From Dialister sp. UBA6422 (GTDB lineage Bacteria; Bacillota; Negativicutes; Veillonellales; Dialisteraceae), in assembly GCA_002439665.1 (NCBI GenBank), contig DJPC01000056.1:706-10909 (forward strand): DNA of 10,204 nucleotides. Reading direction: 5' to 3'. This document shows, in pieces, positions 5,785-10,204 of this stretch (position 1 is its first letter; each line of letters opens with the position of its first letter). The position numbers and the translations under genes were made by a program. The notes beneath the pieces were generated by a model, which saw only the letters and a list, made by a program, of their open reading frames with translations, was not told the DNA's origin and did not search any database.

Positions 5785-6738
5785 TTATTCATCTTTTCCT
5801 CGGAGCCGTTCATCACATTTGGCAATGAGGGCTTTCACATCCACTCCGGCGGTTTGGCACATAGCACCGATGGTGGTATTCATGTCAGAAGGCATGGGGA
5901 TTTGCTTATTCTGGAAAATAGGCAGAAGCTGAGGGTACAGAGTCAGAATGGTTTCCATAGGGGTTTCTTCTGTGAGAAGAGGCTTTTTATATTTATCAGC
6001 GATGAATTCATTCATTTCCCCAATGATTTCAAATACATCCATTCCATGAGACTGGGCTGCCTGCCATAAGTTTTCATCATAGGAAACAAAGCATCCTACA
6101 CAGGACATGCCATATTCCATGAGGAATTGTCCCATTTCAGGATATACTTCAATGATTTGCATGATATTATTTTCTGGGCGTACGAAATCCCCTTCTTTGA
6201 GAGGCGGTACATCAGGAGCTCCCCAGCTAGAACCATAGTAGTCAGAGGTATCACCTTTACCATCCGGTACTGTATTTCCCAGTACCGCATCTCTAAAAGC
6301 TTCATACCCCATGTGGTCAATGAATTCTTCCAAAGATTGGTAACTTTCATGTTCCAAATAATAGGTGCAAGCTTTTACCATAATGGCTAAAGCATCAGCT
6401 GGGAACTGAGCAAAGGCAAAAAATGTCTTTTTGCCTGTATAGATATCCCAACCATCAGACATACCTACGCTGCGAATGGGAAGTGGTGCCACAATGGTAC
6501 ATGTCAGAATGCAGGAAGGCCAAGAACCAAAAGCCAAAAGTCCTAAATCTTTCAGTACTCCTTCTACATCTTCCTTAGTGAGTCCAGAAATGATGGGACG
6601 AGCTTTAGGATCTAAAATATAAGTTCCATCAAATTTTTCAGCCGTTTCTTTCATGTGTTTCTTTAAATCATCGCGGCCCTCTTGAATGTCTGGGATGAAA
6701 TCCATTTCAATGGAAAATGTCAAATTATCTGCTGTCAT
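5785..6738 (-). CDS. DUF1858-containing redox-type protein with nitrite/sulfite-reductase-like N-terminal region
   Basis: The protein has 317 residues, no signal peptide and no membrane segment, so it is cytoplasmic. Residues about 25-85 resemble the ferredoxin-like half-domain of nitrite/sulfite reductases (helix, strand near GTYIL, GLTKEDVEGVL helix, then GSWPSC). A stretch about 105-153 resembles the tail of that family (YYLEHE, EEFIDHMGYEAF). The middle siroheme/cluster part seems shortened, leaving only C76 and C80. Residues 190-246 form a DUF1858 module with the redox CxxC at C213-C216 and the AAQSHGMD motif (227-234). Residues 259-308 look like a second DUF1858 copy (ILTLYPQLLPIF, TAGVDV) that lost its CxxC. 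The start has an excellent AAAGGAG site (6745-6751, minus strand). The catalytic role is unknown; binding of a metal or disulfide redox relay is an inference. Confidence 0.75.
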   Translation of the reverse strand: MTADNLTFSIEMDFIPDIQEGRDDLKKHMKETAEKFDGTYILDPKARPIISGLTKEDVEGVLKDLGLLAFGSWPSCILTCTIVAPLPIRSVGMSDGWDIYTGKKTFFAFAQFPADALAIMVKACTYYLEHESYQSLEEFIDHMGYEAFRDAVLGNTVPDGKGDTSDYYGSSWGAPDVPPLKEGDFVRPENNIMQIIEVYPEMGQFLMEYGMSCVGCFVSYDENLWQAAQSHGMDVFEIIGEMNEFIADKYKKPLLTEETPMETILTLYPQLLPIFQNKQIPMPSDMNTTIGAMCQTAGVDVKALIAKCDERLRGKDE

Positions 6739-6783
6739 GTGAATCTCCTTTCAAAGAGCATGGATAGTATGTATATGTCATTT

Positions 6784-6813
6784 ATTATAACAAATCGATA
6801 CAAATCGAAACAA
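6784..6813 (-). promoter_or_regulatory. Extended -10 promoter of the DUF1858 gene with a repeat in the spacer
   Basis: Read on the minus strand, the -10 is a perfect TATAAT (plus coordinates 6784-6789) preceded by TGT, an extended -10. The -35 is TTGTTT (6808-6813) with an 18-bp spacer. The spacer is made almost wholly of a tandem direct repeat, which makes regulation by a DNA-binding protein likely. Confidence 0.75.
6791..6813. repeat. 10-bp tandem direct repeats inside the promoter (candidate operator)
   Basis: CAAATCGATA (6791-6800) is followed at once by CAAATCGAAA (6801-6810) and then by CAAG, a partial third unit. The 10-bp period places each unit on the same face of the helix, as in binding sites for tandemly bound regulators. 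The repeats lie between the -10 and -35 of the minus-strand promoter, so a bound protein should affect the DUF1858 gene. They also lie about 65 bp upstream of the -35 region of the divergent protease gene. The regulator is unknown. Confidence 0.6.
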
Positions 6814-6832
6814 GAGGATTTTGTGAAAGTCA

Positions 6833-6872
6833 ATAGCTAGCAGTTAACCGCTAGCCGTCCACTGTTAGCTAT
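6833..6872. other. Inverted repeat in the divergent intergenic region
   Basis: Twelve-base arms (6833-6844 and 6861-6872, ATAGCTAGCAGT with ACTGTTAGCTAT) pair with one G-U, around a 16-nt loop that contains another GCTAGC. There is no T-run, so it is not a terminator. It lies between the two divergent promoters and could be an operator or the remnant of an intergenic repeat. Confidence 0.5.
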
Positions 6873-6873
6873 C

Positions 6874-6903
6874 TTCGCATTACTCTTATAAAAATGATAC
6901 AAT
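6874..6903 (+). promoter_or_regulatory. Promoter of the M48 protease group
   Basis: The -10 TACAAT (6898-6903) is preceded by TGA, giving an extended -10, and a partial -35 TTCGCA (6874-6879) lies 18 bp upstream. The transcript would have a leader of about 105 nt before the ATG at 7016. The inverted repeat at 6833-6872 ends next to the -35. Confidence 0.6.
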
Positions 6904-7005
6904 AGAAAAGGATAGAGGAAAATTATTCTAATCCCCACCCTTGACTACTTAAACGTAAAGTGTTTTCATTGATATTGATGCACTATCAGTATATGAAGTG
7001 ATAAT

Positions 7006-7011
7006 GGAGGA
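7006..7011 (+). promoter_or_regulatory. Ribosome binding site fixing the protease start at 7016
   Basis: GGAGGA lies four bases before the ATG at 7016. The in-frame GTG at 6998 and ATG at 7004 lie upstream of or overlap this site and have none of their own. Confidence 0.8.
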
Positions 7012-7015
7012 CGCT

Positions 7016-8152
7016 ATGAAATCTTTGAAAAAGAAATTTTTGGCACTTTCTCTGGCATCATTATGCTTGACCGGCACGATGATGATTCCTGCGAAAGTGG
7101 AAGCGGCTTCCACGGCAGAGAAGCTTTTGTATGGAGCCGCGGCTATGCTGTTTGTTTCCAATTATTATTCTCGTATGGACGACCATAGCCAATTGACTTT
7201 ATTGAATCAGTGCCAGCAGCAAACAGGTGTGTATGAATCAGTTGCAGCTGATAATAGAGTACAAGACATTTATCAAACAATCCATGATACGGGAGCGGTT
7301 ACAAGAGATTATAAAGTGTATGTATCTCCTGATGAAGATATCAATGCCTTCATGAGTTTAGGCGGTGTGCTTTGTGTGAATAAAGGTACACTGGATGCTA
7401 TGGATGATGATGAATTGGCATATATTATGGGACATGAGATCGCCCATGGTGAAAAGCGGCACAGCGTCAATGGGGTCAAAAAGAAAGTGGGACTTTTGAC
7501 TGCGCTGAATATTTATCTAGGTGATGCATCCTATGGAGAAGCTCTGCTAGCCAATATTGCAGGAAATTATGTATCCAATGCTGTTTTTACCAAAGACCAG
7601 GAAAAAGAAGCAGACGATTGGGGATTTCAATATTTAGTAGAAGCGGGGTACAATCCAGGTGCTGGTGCAGCAGCTATGCAAGTATTAAAAGATAAGTACG
7701 GAGAAAGTTCTCCCTCTGGGATCAAAGCTGTTTTGGCACCTGGCAATCATCCCAAAACAAGTGATCGAATTGCTAAAAATCTGAAATGGATGTCAGACTA
7801 TAGCGGTCATCATGTCCAAGTCAAAGATGACTGGATTCTGGTGAATGGAGAAAAAACATTTCAGCCAGCCGGTATGGGAAAATACACCTCCAAAGAGAGA
7901 ACCTATTTAACTGCTGGAAAATTGGCTAAACTTTATCATACAGGCCATGTGTCTGATGCTATTCTTCAGGGAAATGTGATTTATTGCGGAAATACGGCGG
8001 TATATACATTAAATGAGAAAGAAAATGGAAGAGTTTATGTTGATTCTTTAAATAAGGGCATTCGCAAGGACCGCGGGGAAGTTGTAATCAGTGAGTTTGC
8101 CATCGATAAGCAGCGTGAAAAGATGGAGAAAAAAGAGATAGCAGCAAGGTAA
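7016..8152 (+). CDS. Exported M48-family zinc metalloprotease
   Basis: The protein has 378 residues with a signal peptide (KSLKKK, hydrophobic 8-24, likely cleavage after VEA at residue 30). The zinc-protease motif HEIAH is at 140-144 (H140, E141, H144). The third ligand is in the downstream E-x-x-x-D pattern, E196 with D200, in QEKEADDWG. The segment NHPKTSDRI (244-252) is the usual end of the M48 catalytic domain. These are signs of an active gluzincin working outside the cytoplasmic membrane, as in BepA- or LoiP-like quality-control proteases. Residues about 260-378 form an additional C-terminal region that I cannot assign; there are no TPR repeats as in BepA. It heads a plus-strand group with a carboxypeptidase and a septum protein, so a cell-envelope role is likely. 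Confidence 0.93.
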   Translation: MKSLKKKFLALSLASLCLTGTMMIPAKVEAASTAEKLLYGAAAMLFVSNYYSRMDDHSQLTLLNQCQQQTGVYESVAADNRVQDIYQTIHDTGAVTRDYKVYVSPDEDINAFMSLGGVLCVNKGTLDAMDDDELAYIMGHEIAHGEKRHSVNGVKKKVGLLTALNIYLGDASYGEALLANIAGNYVSNAVFTKDQEKEADDWGFQYLVEAGYNPGAGAAAMQVLKDKYGESSPSGIKAVLAPGNHPKTSDRIAKNLKWMSDYSGHHVQVKDDWILVNGEKTFQPAGMGKYTSKERTYLTAGKLAKLYHTGHVSDAILQGNVIYCGNTAVYTLNEKENGRVYVDSLNKGIRKDRGEVVISEFAIDKQREKMEKKEIAAR

Positions 8153-8161
8153 TTTATTATT

Positions 8162-8196
8162 GCCAAATGGCTGTGTTACTGCAAAAGCCATTTGGC
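8162..8196 (+). other. Perfect hairpin between protease and carboxypeptidase genes
   Basis: Two perfect 11-base arms (GCCAAATGGCT at 8162-8172, AGCCATTTGGC at 8186-8196) enclose 13 nt. No T-run follows, so it is not a classical terminator. It begins nine bases after the protease stop and ends 31 bases before the carboxypeptidase ATG. It may protect the upstream mRNA, partly attenuate, or affect translation of the next gene. Confidence 0.7.
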
Positions 8197-8227
8197 CCAA
8201 GTTTATGGTAAAGGAAGAGAAGTAAGA

Positions 8228-9163
8228 ATGAAAAAGTTACTGGCCTTTGTAGTGCTGGTTGTTGTGATTATAAGTGTTGCATTTGGTATTATGGTTTGGA
8301 TGACGCCAGAGCCACCAAAACCTCCGGTGTTACCTGCACCGCCAGAAACGAAAGCCGTATCGGCGGCTTTAATTGATGGAAATACAGGCCGTTTATTGGC
8401 TGATAAAGAAGGAGAACTTAAAATCTATCCAGCCAGTACGACCAAAATATTGACATGCATTTTGGCATTAGAAGAAGGCCATGATAAACTGAATCAAAAT
8501 GCTGTGATTTCAGAAAGAGCCATGAAACAGGATGGCACTAATGTAGGTATTCGCGCTGATATGCCGTTGTCTTTGCATCAGCTCCTGTATGGTATGATGC
8601 TCATTTCTGGTAATGATGCAGCTGTATCTGTTGCAGAAACTGTAGGTGGTTCCTATGATCATTTTATTGACATGATGAATGACAAAGCTAAGTCCATAGG
8701 CGCTACCCATTCTCATTTTGCTAACCCCAATGGACTCACCAATCCAGATCATTACACCACAGCTGATGATATGGTTCTGATTGCTGCCCATGCTATGAAA
8801 AATCCTGAATTTCGAGATATTGTAAAGCAAAAGACCTATCCTATGACTTATAGAAATGGGATTTATCGGAATGTAGAAAATAGAAATGAATTTTTATCCA
8901 GTCATTACGAAGGGGCCAATGGTATTAAAACGGGTATGACAGATGCAGCTGGTGATTGTCTGGTAGCATCTGCTGAGCGGAACGGAAAATTATTAATTGT
9001 GGCCTTTTATAATGATAAAAATCGCTGGAATGATAGTAAGGCTTGGCTAGATTATGGTTTTAAAGCTGCTGCAGCATATGACGCTTATGAACAAGAGCTA
9101 GCACAAGAGCCAGCTATATATAAATGGATTAATGAACTCATAGGGAGGGAACCTCGTGTATAA
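8228..9163 (+). CDS. D-alanyl-D-alanine carboxypeptidase (serine, S11 family, PBP5/DacF-like)
   Basis: This penicillin-binding protein removes the terminal D-Ala of peptidoglycan stem peptides outside the membrane. From the start at 8228 it has 311 residues. The three active-site motifs are present: S70-T-T-K73 (PASTTK), S127-G-N129 and K234-T-G236. Residues 4-24 are a hydrophobic segment with no clear cleavage site, followed by a Pro-rich linker (27-39), so it is probably anchored at its N-terminus. The chain ends about 75 residues after KTG, without the beta-rich C-terminal domain and amphipathic helix of PBP5. The ribosome site is only moderate (AAGGA at 8211-8215, 12 bases away). The in-frame TTG at 8192 lies inside the upstream hairpin and has no ribosome site. 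It overlaps the next gene by 8 nt. Confidence 0.95.
   Translation: MKKLLAFVVLVVVIISVAFGIMVWMTPEPPKPPVLPAPPETKAVSAALIDGNTGRLLADKEGELKIYPASTTKILTCILALEEGHDKLNQNAVISERAMKQDGTNVGIRADMPLSLHQLLYGMMLISGNDAAVSVAETVGGSYDHFIDMMNDKAKSIGATHSHFANPNGLTNPDHYTTADDMVLIAAHAMKNPEFRDIVKQKTYPMTYRNGIYRNVENRNEFLSSHYEGANGIKTGMTDAAGDCLVASAERNGKLLIVAFYNDKNRWNDSKAWLDYGFKAAAAYDAYEQELAQEPAIYKWINELIGREPRV
9143..9149 (+). promoter_or_regulatory. Ribosome binding site for the GTG start at 9156
   Basis: GGGAGGG lies inside the end of the carboxypeptidase gene, six bases before the GTG at 9156. It supports a GTG start overlapping the upstream gene and translational coupling of the two. Confidence 0.75.
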
Positions 9164-9470
9164 TCATCGAAAGCATTCACGGCAAAATCCATTGACCATG
9201 AGCTGGATATTTCCTCATAGCCCGATTTTGCGAGGACTTTTTGTCCTTATGGTGATTTTTTCGATTTTAATTGCTATTCGAGGTGTATATCATTACTATC
9301 AGCTCCAGCAGCAAGAAGAGCTTCTTTTGGAGGAACGAACTAAACTCAGTGAAGAAAAAGATAGGCTGCAGCAAAAAAAAGAAGATCTGCAGGATCCCCA
9401 AAAACTAGAAAAGAAAGCACGAGATGAACTAGGTCTTGTCAAACCAGGAGAAGTTCCTTATGTCAGGTGA
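9156..9470 (+). CDS. divIC: Septum formation initiator protein, DivIC/FtsB family
   Basis: This 104-residue bitopic membrane protein has the family layout. A basic cytoplasmic tail (1-23) is followed by one membrane helix (about 26-45) and an extracytoplasmic coiled coil in which L50, L57, L64, L71 and L78 are spaced exactly seven apart. It ends with the conserved segment LEKKARDELGLVKPGE (84-99). Such proteins form a complex with FtsL and DivIB/FtsQ that recruits and activates the septal cell-wall synthases. It starts with GTG and overlaps the carboxypeptidase by 8 nt, so the two are probably coupled. In Bacillus subtilis divIC is followed by the S1-domain gene yabR, and the same order is seen here. 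FtsL, the other small coiled-coil division protein, is a less likely identity. Confidence 0.85.
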   Translation: MYNHRKHSRQNPLTMSWIFPHSPILRGLFVLMVIFSILIAIRGVYHYYQLQQQEELLLEERTKLSEEKDRLQQKKEDLQDPQKLEKKARDELGLVKPGEVPYVR

Positions 9471-9485
9471 GTAGTTATTTTTGTG

Positions 9486-9514
9486 TTGCTATTCTTTTCA
9501 AAATTTCGTATAAT
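9486..9514 (+). promoter_or_regulatory. Promoter of the S1-domain gene
   Basis: TTGCTA (9486-9491) and a perfect TATAAT (9509-9514) are 17 bp apart. Transcription should start near 9521, giving a G-rich leader of about 68 nt. The S1 gene therefore has its own promoter as well as possible readthrough from the envelope genes. Confidence 0.75.
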
Positions 9515-9588
9515 CTATCTGTATTTATCTTTGTATTATTGGGGAATGGGCCACGGGGCTTATTTCCGGGGAGGATTTTGTTTTTCAC

Positions 9589-10110
9589 ATGGCTTTAGAA
9601 GTCGGAAGTATCGTAGAAGGTACCATTACTGGAATCGCTAAATTTGGTGCTTTTGTAGAATTGCCAGAAAAAAAAGTGGGGCTGGTCCACATTTCAGAAG
9701 TGGCTAATGAATATGTCAGTGATGTTAACCAATATCTGAAGGTTAAGGATAAAGTGAAAGTAAAGATCATTACCATTGATGATAAAGGGAAAATTGCTTT
9801 ATCCATTAAGCAGGCACAGCCGGCCCAGGAAGAAAAAAAGCAGGAACGGTTTCATAAAGATCATAACGAAGGAAATCATCATTTTTCTAAAAGAGAAAGT
9901 GCTCCTGAAAGAGATTTTCATCGAGAAGCTCCTAGGAATCAGGAAAGACATAGTTTTTCTGGTGGTTTCCGACCACAGAAACATGAAGCCCCTGCCTCTT
10001 TTGAGGATAAGCTCAGTCGTTTTCTAAAAGACAGTGATGAAAGACTTCTGGATTTGAAAAGAAATGTAGAATCCAAACGCGGTGGCCGTGGCGCTCGTCG
10101 TTCTGATTGA
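9589..10110 (+). CDS. S1-domain RNA-binding protein (YabR-like)
   Basis: This 173-residue protein has a single N-terminal S1/OB-fold domain (about 5-74) with the usual pattern: GxIVEGTITGIAKFGAFVEL (F19, F22), GLVHISE (H34), a KVKVKI strand and an IALSIK end. A hydrophilic low-complexity linker rich in His, Arg, Glu and Lys follows (about 78-135), then a short C-terminal block (136-173) with SFEDKLSRFLKDSDERL and the basic SKRGGRGARR tail. The family binds RNA or ribosomes; YabR and related proteins are reported to tune translation. The position after divIC matches the Bacillus order. The ATG is preceded by GGGGAGGA (9568-9575) at an unusually long 13-base distance, and no other in-frame start lies nearby. 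The gene is followed by its own terminator. Confidence 0.92.
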   Translation: MALEVGSIVEGTITGIAKFGAFVELPEKKVGLVHISEVANEYVSDVNQYLKVKDKVKVKIITIDDKGKIALSIKQAQPAQEEKKQERFHKDHNEGNHHFSKRESAPERDFHREAPRNQERHSFSGGFRPQKHEAPASFEDKLSRFLKDSDERLLDLKRNVESKRGGRGARRSD

Positions 10111-10114
10111 AATG

Positions 10115-10149
10115 AAAGGGGATGTAACCATTATGTTATGTCCCTTTTT
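10115..10149 (+). terminator. Intrinsic terminator of the S1-domain gene
   Basis: A 14-pair stem (10115-10128 with 10135-10148, including three G-U pairs) has a 6-nt loop and a run of five T (10145-10149). It begins five bases after the stop. Its left arm, AAAGGGGATGTAAC, resembles the arms of the hairpins at 5463 and 5693. Confidence 0.85.
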
Positions 10150-10204
10150 GCGTTTATTGGGAACATGTAGCAGGTGGCATGAATGGTGCCATAATGCATT
10201 CCAT
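10150..10204. other. Start of the next intergenic region (truncated)
   Basis: The last 55 bases hold no gene start. A small hairpin TGGCA/TGCCA with a 7-nt loop lies at about 10177-10193 and could be the beginning of a leader for the next gene, but the window ends before this can be judged. Confidence 0.3.

Noticed and set aside
5740..6390. Plus-strand open frames opposite the DUF1858 gene (5740-6069, 6127-6390)
   Set aside because: They are antisense shadows of a clearly coding minus-strand gene, without ribosome sites or protein-like composition.
6998..7015. GTG at 6998 or ATG at 7004 as the start of the M48 protease
   Set aside because: GGAGGA at 7006-7011 is correctly placed only for the ATG at 7016, which also begins a typical signal peptide.
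8192..8227. TTG at 8192 as the start of the carboxypeptidase
   Set aside because: It lies within the right arm of the hairpin, lacks a ribosome site, and adds residues in front of a normal hydrophobic N-terminus beginning MKK.
1..10204. CRISPR array, insertion sequence, integrase, tRNA or rRNA genes
   Set aside because: No regularly spaced repeats, transposase or integrase frames, or tRNA-like TpsiC arms were seen on either strand.

Overview
The window looks like chromosomal housekeeping DNA of an AT-rich, low-GC Firmicute. The gene set and the divIC-like/S1-domain gene pair at the right end fit Firmicutes. The exported proteins, the DUF1858 redox protein and the secreted M48 protease lean towards a Negativicutes (Veillonella/Dialister/Megasphaera-like) anaerobe. 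That placement is inference from protein flavour and has not been tested by a search. I see no tRNA, rRNA, CRISPR array, insertion sequence or phage gene.

Left part (1-2019): the probable tail of an upstream gene (1-60), then a sigma-70 type promoter (197-225) and two consecutive genes for exported proteins of unknown function (259-1056 and 1137-1880). The two share a short C-terminal pattern and look like diverged tandem paralogues. Next comes a DEAD-box RNA helicase (2020-3294) with its own extended -10 promoter and a strong terminator (3303-3337).

Middle (3338-5741): a roughly 360-base intergenic stretch rich in small palindromes, then a multi-pass membrane protein of unknown function (start corrected to 3700). 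A consensus promoter with a structured leader of about 136 nt follows, leading to an ECF vitamin-transporter S component (4765-5385). Downstream are two near-identical 48-nt hairpin terminators (5463-5513 and 5693-5741) whose differences are largely compensatory.

Right part (5742-10204): a minus-strand gene (5785-6738) encodes an unusual redox-type protein. It has a nitrite/sulfite-reductase-like half-domain followed by one intact and one degenerate DUF1858 module, and its promoter carries helically phased 10-bp direct repeats. It is divergent from a cell-envelope group: exported M48 zinc protease (7016-8152), membrane-anchored D-Ala-D-Ala carboxypeptidase (8228-9163) and a DivIC/FtsB-like septum protein overlapping it by 8 nt (9156-9470). 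A separately promoted S1-domain RNA-binding protein (9589-10110) and its terminator (10115-10149) close the window.

No complete new defence or mobile system is visible. The most unusual items are the SiR-like/DUF1858 protein with its repeat-bearing promoter, the structured leader of the ECF gene, the covarying hairpin pair and the exported paralogue pair.
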